From: Hyparrhenia diplandra
Taxonomy: Eukaryota; Streptophyta; Magnoliopsida; Poales; Poaceae
DNA: 64,000 bases
NCBI GenBank assembly: GCA_015847255.1
Contig: JADLZK010009224.1
Span: 868,001 to 932,000 of the forward strand
Direction of reading: 5' to 3'
In this document: positions 44,484 through 55,787 of the stretch, piece after piece
How positions within the stretch are numbered: position 1 is the first letter of the stretch
How the letters are laid out: each line of letters starts with the position of its first letter
Notes under the pieces: generated by a model
Seen by the model: the letters and a program-made list of their open reading frames with translations, nothing else
What the model was told of the DNA's origin: nothing
Database searches by the model: none
Position numbers and translations under genes: made by a program

Positions 44484-46120
44484 TCTTGTACTAAATTACT
44501 AATCCATGCATAAACCAATTCGTGTGCTAATCCATGCAGCGCGGCGATGACGATAGACCTCGACGCTCATCTCACCCAGCGGAGCAGCACCAGCAACCAC
44601 AGCCGCCGGCAGTCTGCCACCCTGGAACGTTGGGCAACGGAGGACGACATCACGTTGAAGAACAGGGATACTCACATCACACCGGTGTGTGCTTCCCGAA
44701 TCCCAACGGGTTTCCTCTCATTCTCTCTCTGCGTTTGCTGTTACAGGAGATGCACAGGGTACAAGCTAATAGCCAATTCATATACTGAACCATGAAGAAA
44801 CTTATTCTTCATTTCATATATTGATCTATGTGCTTTACTTTCCTTATTTTGATGACAAATATTTGATCTGTGTAGAATGGATAGTTGCATGAAGCAGTAA
44901 AAATATAGCGCTTAAACATTGAGAATGCCAAATGTATGAAATAATTATTGACAAAGTTTGTGTACAGTATGCCTGACAGTACGCTGCATTGCCTAGCAAA
45001 AAGGACAATGTTCGGGCCAAAAAACGTGAATATCAACGTAGTCGCCGTGGTCGTCTGAAATTCGAGGCTGAAGCATCTAGATTGATTGCGTCATCTCAAA
45101 TCACATCTCAGAAGGAGGAAGCTAGGGTTAAACATCATGAGTATCCAAGAGAGAGATATGATGCATCATCTGAAACTAAATATCACTACCAAGATGGTGT
45201 GTATTTGGTGCAACTTTTTCCCCATCTGCCATTTTTTGTTTATGGTTATTCATTCTTACTAAGATTAAATTAGAATTATTCTTGTAGATAATCTTTAAGC
45301 TAATAGGTTATAGGTCCAAACATAATTTGTCTTGCCCTTTATTTGAGAAGTACTTGAACTGGAAATTGCCATTGAACATAGGTATGTAAAGGTAAGCTGA
45401 TGCCATCTTATATGTATTTTAGAGAAGCCTGCCAGTAGTAATAAATGAACACAATGTTATGGAAATCCAATTGTCAAATCAGATTTGTGCAAATTCAATA
45501 GAGGATTGTATAGAAGCAGGTCAGAGGTTACCACTTTACTTTGCGATTTCATACACATTGTTGCAATTTGTGAATTTTTAGTGGAACATTACTTTTTTGT
45601 GACTGATAGCCCAGAGTTGGAAGGAACAAACTGTAAAGAAGACGCAGGAGCTGGTGGAGTTTGGTAAGGTGCTTTATGTTTACAGCCATGCTACTCTTTT
45701 GCTTCGTTTCTAATTTTCATTTCAGCTTAGAGGTTGGATATAATGATGCTTAGTGTTAAATGTAAATGCATTCTAATGGTACAAAGCTGAGATTGTTGAT
45801 TCTTTTAACTCAACCTATAGTTGATTCTGCAAGGCGGTAATGTATGCTGCAGTCGATTTCGTTGTGAAGAGCAGACAATGGGTCAACGGCAAGAGCACTA
45901 GGTGACAATTCTCTCAATCAAAACTATAATTTTTGTTTGCTTACTAAAACAACCAAGATATGAACTCATACAATACCTTGTATCCTACTGTGTAGTTGAA
46001 AAGGGTCATTTATTTTTATACAATATATATGAATGGGCTCAACGATAGTTTCAATAATATCCATCTATTGTGTATGAATATTTTCATAACACGTGCGTGT
46101 CGCACGTGCTTTTCCACTAG
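44484..46120 (+). mobile_element. probable Helitron (3' end clear, 5' end uncertain)
   Basis: The right end has a strong hairpin (GCACGTGCG-TGT-CGCACGTGC) then TTTTCCACTAG at 46120 followed by T, as in Helitrons. A possible 5' end, TCTTGTACTAAATTACTAAT, is at 44484 but follows T rather than A, so the left boundary is weak. The interior contains exon-like pieces (44547-44760, 44989-45199). Confidence 0.5.
44989..45199 (+). pseudogene. exon-like fragment encoding a very basic helical peptide
   Basis: Reads KKDNVRAKKREYQRSRRGRL then KFEAEASRLIASSQ and EEARVKHHEYPRERYD, ending at a possible donor (CAAGATG|GTGTGT). The repeated R/K-x-x-E-Y-x-R pattern resembles basic repeats found near the N-termini of some plant transposon proteins. 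It could equally be part of a DNA-binding protein. I cannot assign a family. Confidence 0.3.
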
Positions 46121-46498
46121 TGTTATAAAAAGAATACAGTTGATAAAAAATCTACCATGAACATTTTCGAATATGCTTACTTGTCATGTAATGTTAATTT
46201 ATTCATTGTTTTTTTCTTTCTCTCTCTCTCCTACCCAATCCTTCAAACGCAAATCATGGGGCTATTGATTTATTGAACAATTGAACAAATAATTGTCTTA
46301 TAGCCAAACTAGTCAGCATATTTATTAACGTAGAGAAAGAAGAAAATAAGAGTTTTGCTCTTATGCAAATAATAAGATGAAAACACGCTTATATAGTGGT
46401 GGGCCCAAATAGCAAGTGCAGTGAGGAGATGAATAGGAAAAAGAACACGAGACATGGTCAAAATTTAGAATTACATAATAATAAAAAATTGCTTTATA

Positions 46499-47531
46499 CA
46501 CTACTACATTTTCGATTAACCGTGACAGTTTTTAGATCAACCGCGGACGCTTTTTGCATCCGCCACCGTGCTAGGGTCATGGTTCGATTAACCTTGGTGG
46601 GGTTTACAGATCCACCAAAAACCTTCACGGTTAATCCAAAAAACACAAAAAAGAAAGAGTCGCATCCAGGCCCAAATGGGCCTAGATCCGGGCTTGCGGC
46701 TAGGGTTTTCGGAGTCGCCGCGGCGCCGGCCCACGCCATCGCCCCGGCCGCTGCCGGATCCATCGGGGCCGCCCCCGAGCCACCAGATCGAGCCCGCCCA
46801 TCATCGCGCCAGAGGAGTGACGGCCCACCGGGAGGACGATGCTGCGCCCGAGGACGACACCACGCCGCCGCCAGGTGAAGACGCCTCCGCACGCCGCCGC
46901 CATGGCCTCCAGCGCCCGACGGGGAGGAGCGATGCCGCGCGCCACCCGCGGGGGCAGTCGGCGTGTCGCCGCGCCATGGACTCGTGTGCCGGACGGGAGG
47001 AGAGGCGGGATGAGGGAGCCGAGCCCGCCGCCGGATCCGCCACCCCCGCCGGATCTCGTCCACCACCCGGATCCGGCCGCGGGACGCGAGCACCAAGGCA
47101 CCCTTGCCGCCACTTCACGCCGGCTTCGACCGACACGGGAGGGAATGGGGACGAGCCATGGAAGGGAGGGAGTGGGGAGAAGGAGGAGAGGAGGGAGGGA
47201 GGGAGTGGCCACACTTGTGGGGGGAGGGGAGGGAGTGGTAGAGTGCGGGATGAGGTAGAGTACGGGCCGTGGGCTGAGGGAGTGAAATGAATTAGGGTTT
47301 CCAACTTCCCTCGATTTTATAGTATGGTGTATTTATCGGGCTGACATGGGCCGCTCAGTGTAAAGTGGATTGATATCCGAGCTTTATTAACCGTGGCGGA
47401 TATTATAACCGCCATGGTTAATTATAAAAACCACCACGGTTAATCGAGGCATTAACCGTGACAATTTTTCTAAATAACCGCTACCGTTAATGTTTTGCAA
47501 GTGCCTTGTAAAAGATTTTTTTGTACTAGTG
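46499..47531. mobile_element. non-autonomous CACTA (En/Spm) element
   Basis: Starts CACTACTACATTTT at 46499 and ends GTACTAGTG at 47531, the inverted CACTA terminus. The 3-bp flanks are ATA on both sides (46496-46498, 47532-47534). Subterminal repeats of TTAACCGTG/CACGGTTAA occur near both ends. The GC-rich interior (46670-47290) gives long frames on both strands but no transposase domain. Confidence 0.9.
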
Positions 47532-48110
47532 ATATCAATCCACTTGGCTCTATTATTTGATTTCCTCTTAGTATTGTGATTGATTGCTTTATTACTTCAA
47601 TGATCGGCTTTAACACCTTCATCTTTTCTTGGCTTCGTGCATGTATTTTTAAGGAAAACTTAAAGGTCATCACTCTCACCATGGTGTCTATTTATTGAAA
47701 AACCATGGTGATTTAGACCAAATAATGCAATGGCGAAGTCAAGTTTCTTTTTCGACTAGCTAAGGGCATCCCCAACAACTAGGTATTTAGTTAGCTAGAT
47801 CCGGTGTGGCAAGCAAAAAGTAGAAGAAAGTAGGAGAGAGTACTCACTAGCAACGAGCAAATAGCACACAGATCTATTTCACTTAGCTCAAGAACATGTG
47901 AGAGGAGCGTTTTCTTATCTCTCATCTGACTATATAGCTAGTGTTAGCTATTACTTTTATGACACCCTAAGACGAGCTAACTCGCACTGGTATTACATTA
48001 ACGAGGAATAATTACAGAAACCTCAACCTACGAGAAGGACCACATGTTGAGGACAGGACCCTAAGACCGTCGGGGTTGCATCATCGGTGCCCCGTGAAGC
48101 ATTTTCAGCA

Positions 48111-48435
48111 GTGGGTGTGTTTAGAGGCCAAATTTTGGCCCAAAATTTTAGAATTTTGGTCCAAAATTCTGAAATTTTGGCAATCAGAGTTTAACCGAAA
48201 AAGACTGTAGCACGCTTTTGTTTGTTTGTGGTAAATATTATCCTACCATGGGGTAATTAGGCTCAAAAGAATCGCCTCGCAATGTTCATCTAAACTATGC
48301 AATTAGTTTTATTTTTTACCTACATTTCATACTCCTAATATGCGTCTTTTGGTGCATTTAATGTTTTGATGTGATGGGGATGTGATGAGAATGCAGGAAA
48401 TTTTGGAGAGAATTTTGGCCTCTAAACACACCCAC
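48111..48435. mobile_element. inverted-repeat MITE, superfamily unclear
   Basis: 325 bp beginning GTGGGTGTGTTTAGAGGCCA and ending with its exact inverted complement over about 22 bases. No clear target duplication (left flank GCA, right flank TAG). No coding. Confidence 0.7.
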
Positions 48436-48649
48436 TAGTGTTAAATTGATGATCTGTTCGTGGGGTATGTATCACTGATCGTGGCCCCATGAAGAGGCGT
48501 TGCCGGTTGACGCAGTGCATGCTAGGGCGCTAGCGCTAGGCCTAGCTGGAGGCTACCACGCAATGTTGCAATGCTTCAATCAAGGAAGAATTAAGCAAGG
48601 AAGCTTCGAGGATGGGCAACCCGTGCGCAGCTGAATTAGAGAATGCTCG

Positions 48650-49000
48650 TCTTTTGACGAGCTGGTGCCGACCGGGAAGAGAAGATGATGTTGAGGAGGA
48701 CAAGGGAGCAGGTGGTTAATTTTAATCTTTGATTCCTTAGTGACTTTGTAAACAATTGTGTTAGGAGAAAGGAATCATTCAAGGAGATACTTTGTACATA
48801 TATATAACAATGACACTATTGTTAGAGGACGATAAGCTGGTGCGGACCGAAATGCAAGATGATGTTAGTAGGACAAGAGGGCAGGTGGTTTAGTTTTTAA
48901 ACTCTGATTCCTGGATGGTGACTTTGTAAATAATTGTGTTAGGAAATGAGTCACTGGATCAGGAGGTAACTTGTATATAACAATGACGGTCTTGACTCGA
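48650..49000. repeat. ~175-bp diverged tandem duplication of NLR 5'-flank sequence
   Basis: GCTGGTGCCGACCGG at 48661 and GCTGGTGCGGACCG at 48836 start two copies that share AAGATGATGTT, GGACAAG and GACTTTGTAAA. The unit is related to those at 5390 and 37321. Confidence 0.75.
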
Positions 49001-51072
49001 TGTATCATTAGACACGTCACGTAAAAGCTACATTCGCTACTTAAAATGAGTCACTGATGCATTTCATCCTCCAGTGGTAACCTGGAGAACATCTCGGCCA
49101 ACCAGCTCTCAGTCTCCTGCACGCATATAAGCACGACAGGCTCGCTCGACTCGCTCAAGTTCCCAAACACACTGAGCCATATTGCAATTAATTAGAGAGT
49201 GCTTCCACAAGCCCTCTGCTCCACATAGCGGGGCACAAGTGCTCTGTTCCTTGTTCTGTTTTTTTGTTTTGGTTTGGCCCAAACCAAGCAAGGCCTGTAG
49301 CGATTAGGCCCATTTATTTGACCCCTATGTCCAGTCTTGTGCACCAGGTCCATCCATCATAGACCACACGTGCCTGTCGGGCTTGTCATTAAGGGCCCAA
49401 AAAGGTTGGCAATTTGTCAACGCATACACATCGGCCTCGACCTTGCCTGGCCCATCCAGCTTATGCACGTACGCATGGGGCGAACACAACAGAAAATTTG
49501 CTTGGACGAAGAACCTTGAGGGAGGCGACAAATGCATTCAGCATTGTTTCCTCAAATTCACGACCTCATTGGATGAAGCAGCAGGGCCGGGCTGGAGCCT
49601 GGAGCTGGAGCTGAAGCTGGAGGTATTGCGTCCGAGCGCGCAGGCCACAAGAGGGAACCCGACTGACCAGCCGAAGCTAGTAGCAACAGCTGATCAGCAC
49701 TGTGAACGTATAAGTGCAATTGTGCAAAAATTCTTATCCTAGCCTAAGCAAAAGCTACTTCACCCACTTAAACGGTGCAAAAATCTTCTCTAGGAACACC
49801 ACTTCATTTAATAAATTAGAGTCCAAACGGTCTCAAGATTATTTTCTTGAAATTATCCCATTATGTCTTTCAAGCAAATACATAATAATAACCCGTCTCA
49901 GAAAAACAAGGGAAAACATAGTTCACATACAAACTCTCATGCTCGTCTCCAAGGAAATACATGACCCACGATAAAGAAAATATAGTTCACACAAAATCTA
50001 TCACAAGCGAAAAACGAAGAAAATATATGATCTGTCTTATGAAAACAAAGACGATTATTTTATTTTTGGAATGCAAAAGGCGAAGACAAATACAGTTCAC
50101 ACATAAACTGCATCACTTGTGGCCGGTCCATCTGCCGCCTCTGCATTGTGATTTTAGGCTGATAACCACAAATCAAACGAGCTCAATCTTCCAATGCTTG
50201 TAATCATCTTGCTGAACGGTACTAATGTCTCCTGCAGTACTTAAACGACTCCATTTACCTGAGATACAGATGTGCATAGTAAATAAGTTGAAGTGCAATG
50301 GATATGGAGCAACCATGTAAAGGCAAATATAATCACAAAATTTTCTTGAAGCAGAGCAAGGTGATATATTTGTTTCAAGAATATGAAGCAGACCATAGTA
50401 AAAAGTTTTGCCAAGTAACACGCCTAATCCAAATCCAAAACAATTAAATTTAGCGAAAAGTACTTACATGATTAACACATGAGCCATCCATGTGCATGAT
50501 ATGTTTGTTTCCATTGTTGCTTTGATTATTTTCATTTCACTTAAAAATCTTGTTAAGAACTGTATATGTTTTTATGAGACCAACCGGTTAACATCTATTT
50601 TCCAAATATTACCATGACACTTTCTAGATCAGCTGATTAGCATCCATGTTGCATTTCAGTGGTTAGCAATCCAGCAGGATCATTGAGCGTGGATGTGTAC
50701 TATTAACTAAAATGAAAAAAGAAACTAAACTGAGCGGATAAAAGTGCTGCCTAATAGTAATGCGTACACGTGCGTGCTGACGTAGTGACGTACATGCTTT
50801 ATACAATTGTAGACGTATTTGGGTTGCACATTCAAAAAGTTACACTGAAGGAAAGACCGTTTATTTATGAGCCAAGCATATACATACAGGAAAACACAGG
50901 AAAGCGCACGTAATATTATCCGTGAGTGTGACTGTGAGGTCAACTCTTTGCATCATAAAATCTATCAATCATAGCGGTGAATCTTGGTAACTAGAGTAAT
51001 CAAAATTGATGTAGATTAGCATGCACATATGACATACCTGCCGCACAGGAAGGATTGAACCAAACAGAGTTA

Positions 51073-51135
51073 TCAATTCCTGAGCTGGAGTTTGCAAAGC
51101 AAATTATCTGGTGAATCATCATGGTCGTCGCCCTG
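51073..51135 (-). CDS. NLR-D exon 4: acidic C-terminal tail
   Basis: A 63-bp exon after AAACTCCAG: QGDDHDDSPDNLL then CKLQLRN and TGA at 51075-51073. Confidence 0.72.
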   Translation of the reverse strand, partial: QGDDHDDSPDNLLCKLQLRN

Positions 51136-51236
51136 CTGGAGTTTGGGAAGGAAAGATAAGCGCTGGTGCTAAGTTACATAGTCAAAGCTAAGGTTTCCAT
51201 TAACTACTGAAAAAATATATCAATCCAGGCTGATAC

Positions 51237-51503
51237 CTCTATATCGGGATGGTCAGATGAGGAGACCATTTCATCGGTATTGGTTCTGATGAGTTGGATA
51301 GTCGGATGGTTACGGTGAACCTCGGCTGCATGCCTAAAAGCTGCTTCCACTTTCTCCACCTCACATGTGCTGGCACCCGTACAGTCGATGGAAATAACAG
51401 CTTTCTGAAGATGTCGGTACAACCGCAGTTCGCTGATGAACCAAGCATCAGGTTCATCCTTCAAATTGAGCACACTGAAATGATCTTCAATGTGCTGCTG
51501 AAG
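51237..51503 (-). CDS. NLR-D exon 3: second C-terminal module
   Basis: A 267-bp intact exon after TTTTTCAG: LQQHIEDHFSVLNLKDEPD, LQKAVISIDCTGA, EVHRNHPTIQLIR, EMVSSSDHPDIE, donor ATAGAG|GTATCA. Confidence 0.83.
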
Positions 51504-51618
51504 CTGAAAAATGATTGCAAGGAGGAAGGAGCAGAATGCAGAGGTAAGTAAGTCGTACCCATGAACATATAATTAGAGAACATATTTTTTTTAAAAAAGA
51601 CTGAAAAGATAGCCTCAC

Positions 51619-53644
51619 CAGAGCTACTCTGCGTTTGTCAGATATGATATTTCCTTCATCTTCTCGATCCATTTGTATGATTGGACGGTTGGGAAGATTT
51701 TCCAATGCATGTGTGACCATGGCCTCCAGCTCCTGCACTTCTGCAGCAGTAGCACCCAAGCATTTGACTTTGACAATGACTTTCTCAAGTGAAATGAGGT
51801 TATCTAGGCCCAAGTCAAGATCTTCAATTTCATCCTTTGTTGGGAACCACTCCAACGCCACATCACCTTCTTCCCAGCACCAATGCCCTGCATAAACTAC
51901 AAACTGTAGCTCTTCAAGCATTGGCATGGCGCCCATATGAAACTTGAGCGTTGTGCCCACTTTGCAGAACCTCAGATTCCTGAAGTCGTCCGTACCAACA
52001 GTATACCCTGCTGGAGGCCAGCGGTAACAGAATAGCTCAAGGTAGCTCAGCCCTGGCAATCTCGCTAGGTTATCCAGGTCCTGTGCTTCAACAACAGCCA
52101 CACTTAGAGATAAAAAGAAGAGGCGTGGCAGGCAGGAGCGGTTGATCCACCCAGGCAGCTGCGAGAAGTCGATGCCTCCTATAACCAGGCGCTGAAGCTG
52201 CCTAGGTGCTTCCCAGTCTTCCCACACAGTGGCTCCCTGCTGTAATAATCCTTTAGAAGAAAGCACTAGTTCTTGTAGTTCATGCAGAATGCACAGAGAC
52301 TGCACCAAAGCTTTTTGTATGCTTTCCTCTAGTCCCTCAAGAAACCGGATTTTGACCACCCTTAGCCTCGTTAGCTTGCCAAGCTCTACCACAAGGTCCT
52401 TCGCGGCACTCCGAACATCTATACTCTCCAACCGTAGCTCCTCCAGGGATGTTAGGTTCCCTATTCTATCAGCTGGGAACCGTTTGAACCCCTGAGCTAC
52501 CAGGCACATCAGCTGTGTAAGTGAACACACAGTCGGTGGTAGCTCATCTAGCCCAATATTGATTAATACCAATGCCTGTAGAGATTTTAGAAGACCGAGT
52601 TCCTTAGGAAGCTCATCAACAGTTGTGTAAGATATATCTAAGTATTTGAGATGCAACAACCTCCCTATATGCTTTAAGCTGATTGGTACAAGGAAACCTT
52701 GTAAATTTAGCACACGACAAACTCTAAACCTATGGAGTGGGACCATATTCTCAATCTTACTATCTTCAATGATAAGTGACCTCAACACCTCTGGCTTGTC
52801 CATGGTATGTTTAGGGAAGCATTGCAAATGCTGATTTTGGACCGCCAGCCGGTGTACCTTGCTGCCCGAACGAGGAATGCTTATTTTCTTCTTATTTCTT
52901 AAATTGTCCAGAGAAGCATGTTGCTCCCTATTGTCCAAAACAGTAATAAAGTTTTCAATGCCTGACAACTTCCGGATGAAATCAAACACAATATCATGAA
53001 TACGGAAATATTTTCTGGACCAACTGTATGTGTCATCCATAGGTTGGATCAAGCTTCTATTGACAAGCTCGTTGAAGTATCTTTGTCCAACCTCAAATAG
53101 AGTGCCCTCCTCTTTGTCATCAAGATGGACAAAACCTTCACCAATCCACATCCAAATCACAGCATATGTATCGGTGATAGAATCTTCTACCAAATGGCTT
53201 AGATATAATATGCATGGCTTTAGATAAGAAGGCAAATCATAGTAGCTATATGACAGTATCTTTGTTGTATTGTCTCCATTCCAAAAACCAATTGAGTCAT
53301 AAACCTTTGACCAGTCCTCATACCTTCTGTCAACCAATAAACTAGCAATTGCAATGATAGCCAATGGTATGCCGCCACATTTATCAATGATTTTACTAGA
53401 CAATTCACCTGATACACCTTCAAGACTTTCTCCTCCCCTGGTTCTGTATTCTTTTTGTAGAATAATTTCTCAGAGTTTCCATCAGAAAGAGGTTTCAGTT
53501 TGTAAACCTCTTCTACTTTTGTGACAACCTCAAAATTACGAGTAGTCATGATTATTCTACTTCCACAACTATTGTCTCTCAAGGCATATATAATTGCTTC
53601 CCACGCATCCAATATCCCATATGTCATCAACAACAATGAGGTGC
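51619..53644 (-). CDS. NLR-D exon 2: NB-ARC and LRR, frameshifts near kinase-2 and RNBS-C
   Basis: Starts after TTATAG with HLIVVDDIWDI. One extra G then shifts the frame (…DAWEAIIYALRDN), MTTRNFEVVTKVEEV keeps the sensor Arg, and two extra bases (AAAAAG and GGGG runs) follow KLFYK. From 53403 it is open: CGGIPLAIIAIASLL, YLKPCILYLS, WIGEGFVHLDD, RIHDIVFDFIRK (IHD), LRRs (HLKYLDISYTTV, LDELPPTVCSLTQL), and the first C-terminal module (LEKVIVKVKCLGA ... ENLPNRPIIQMDR). Confidence 0.9.
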
Positions 53645-54037
53645 CTATAATTGACACGAGAATGTAGAGCTATCAATAATTTGGCAAATCAGTATAGAGT
53701 ATCTAAATAAACCGGACTCAACATAACATCAACATGATTTTAGCAAGGAAAAATTGCAACCATGATTCCAAGGGAGAGGAGTATTTGTTAACCAATTTAA
53801 TTTGTGCTACAGATTAATGATCCAATCTATATAAATTTGAAAATTCCATAGATTTTTCTAGATGTTTGGCAACAAATTTGATTGACAATTCACCAAAACT
53901 GAAATCTTTCGTAACTGGGTTTCACCAAAGAATCGAATGCCCCAGGCCCTAGGGCTTGCTATATATACTGCTCATGCTCTAGTGAATAAAAAACACTGAA
54001 CTTAAGTGAACAGAGAGAATGACATGGACATATATAC

Positions 54038-54897
54038 CTCTTGTGTTGTAAGAATTTATGCAGCTCCTTGGAGAATCGCTCTTCATCCCATCTTGACAAG
54101 TCGAGTTGGCTATACTTTTCATCTAGATCAACTAGCAGCTTCTCAAATGTTCTAGTCAGACTAGGAGTCCTACCCACAGAAACAAAAGCAGAACAACCAA
54201 ATTGTTTTTTAAGCATATCATGCACTGTTTTGGCTAGAGTAGTCTTACCCAATCCTCCAACCCCAACTATAGACACTATCTTTAGTTTCTGATCAGACGA
54301 ATGAGCATGGACATCATCTTTATTCCCTATCGACAACATCCTGATGACTTTGTCCCTTGACTCCTCGATGCCAACCAGATCAGTCTCTTTCTTGTACAGA
54401 TTGAGGACACGGGGGTCGATGCCGGTGCTCGCGGCAAGATCAGCTCCCGCGCCTCTAATTGTGTACTTGTCACGGAGCCCAGCCAGCTCGCTGGAGAGTT
54501 TCTTGATGTCTTTAATCTTGTCGAGATCTGATGGCGATGCTTGACTTTCTTCACCGCAGCAAAGTGGCCTTGCCAAGGATCTTCTTGAAGACGTTGGCGC
54601 CGGTGCCATCAGCTGCACACTCTCCGCTGGCCACGCCAGAGGACAAAAAGTCATCGACAACAACATCCTCCATGTCGCACGACAACTCCCCGACCTTCCG
54701 TGACCGTAGAGCTTTTCCACTCACTGAAGCTGCTCGGGTGGAACCCGGTGACGCGCCCACGAGCAGCTTCCATCATCAGAAGCTCATTGGAGAGGGACTC
54801 GATGTCGGGCTTGAGGCCCTTCTGCACGACATACTCCGCCATGAGCAGCTCGCCCAACTTGGGGGCCAGGCCGCCATGGCCCCAGGGCGAGCTCCAT
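54038..54897 (-). pseudogene. NLR-D exon 1: CC domain (frameshifted) and P-loop
   Basis: The total length (860 bp) is correct modulo three, so the lesions compensate overall, but about 300 bases of CC coding are out of frame. The last 500 bases are clean: SELAGLRDKYTIRGAGADL, VLNLYKKETDLVGIEESRDK, GVGGLGKTT, FGCSAFVSVGRTPSL, KFLQHKR, donor AG|GTATAT. Confidence 0.86.
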
Positions 54898-55351
54898 GGT
54901 TGAGCACGACCTCCGTCACATCCGTGACCGCTCTCTATTTGTCTTGCTTGCTTGGTAGTAGATTCTGGTTGTGCGTGGCAACAATTGGCAAAACAAGATG
55001 CTAATGAGGGGGAGAGCGTGCGATTAAAGTAGCACTGCCCATTTAATTGCTTCCAGATCCACATTGCACGATCTGTTTCACGAATTCAAAAAATGTCTTC
55101 ACGCACATGGCCACCTCGGCCATGCACATCTTGATTTTCTAAGTCAATGCAAAGCTGTAAGGAGAAAAATAAAATAGCACTCCTCATTTATGAGGGGAGA
55201 GAGCGATCACGTACTGCAGATTCAACGATGGTCAGTGAGTAGCTTGGCTAGCTGGCGGACAGAGTGTTCAAAAGAGAGCACGAGTTTTTTTTTTTTTTTT
55301 TTGGGTATTCAAAGAAACATCACCAAAGTTAATCGTGATATATATTTTGTA

Positions 55352-55601
55352 CTCTCTCCATCCCAAATTATAAGGCATTTTAAAAATCTTAGACAGACAA
55401 GCATCTTAAGTTTGACCAAACTATAAAAAAAGAACTACAAATATTTATGATATCAAATAGATATAATATGAAAATATAATTAATGAAACAATCTAATGAT
55501 ACTTAGTTGGTATCATAAATGTTATTATCCATTTGGTCAAACTTCAGATGTTTTGACTCTAAAAGATTTTTAGAATGACTTATAATTTAGGATGGAGGGA
55601 G
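55352..55601. mobile_element. Stowaway-like MITE in the NLR-D flank
   Basis: Starts CTCTCTCCATCCCAAATTAT after TA and ends GGATGGAGGGAG before TA. It is in the same relative place as the elements at 23398 and 24999. Confidence 0.8.
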
Positions 55602-55689
55602 TATGTGCCTACCATTTCAAAGTAGCTAGAACTTTGGTTCTCATCTAGTTTTTGGGGGTCTCATGTAAGCAACTTAGAATTATACATTA

Positions 55690-55787
55690 CTCCCTCCGGC
55701 CCATTGATCTCCTTCATCTAAGCAAAAATGTTTGTATTTATTGTTACTTTCGTGCTCATTGGCTGCCACTTGACTCCATTTAGTGCC
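55690..55787. mobile_element. left part of a Stowaway MITE cut by an LTR retrotransposon
   Basis: CTCCCTCCGGCCCATTGATC and the following bases match the first ~100 bp of the element at 23718-23994, ending at TTTAGTGCC where the LTR begins. The other half is not found at 59400. Confidence 0.75.

Larger units (their letters stand above)
47532..51072. other. spacer between the CACTA element and NLR-D
   Basis: Contains an inverted-repeat MITE (48111-48435) and a tandem duplication of NLR 5'-flank sequence (48640-49000). From about 49680 it holds the spacer shared with 17460-19200 and 28920-30280. Unlike the other blocks there is no pectate lyase gene to its left; I looked for the VQRMPRCRFG-encoding stretch and did not see it. 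Confidence 0.55.
51073..54897 (-). pseudogene. NLR-D: four-exon CC-NBS-LRR gene with frameshifts
   Basis: Exons: 54897-54038, 53644-51619, 51503-51237, 51135-51073; introns 393, 115 and 101 bp in the same phases as NLR-B. The ATG at 54897 opens MELALG, but two single-base losses in GC runs (GGGGG to GGGG, GCCGG to GCGG) shift the frame within ten codons. EYVVQKGLKPDIESLSNELL, CDMEDVVVDDF and NVFKKILGKAT follow in different frames, then a stable frame from about 54540 through GVGGLGKTT. Exon 2 has three single-base gains, one after kinase-2 and two near RNBS-C, then is open from 53403. Exons 3 and 4 are intact. As read it cannot make a full protein. The 5' flank matches that of NLR-B. Confidence 0.88.

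Noticed and set aside
46494..47304. Several overlapping 140-205-codon frames on both strands
   Set aside because: They are inside the CACTA element's GC-rich core, mutually overlapping, and show no domain.
47532..50000. A third pectate lyase in the NLR-D block
   Set aside because: The downstream spacer is present from about 49680, but no stretch encoding the lyase motifs was found between 47532 and 49680.
19203..54897. Integrated decoy (such as HMA) domain in the NLRs
   Set aside because: I looked through exons 1-4 of each copy. The C-terminal modules and acidic tail do not show the features of HMA or another known integrated domain.
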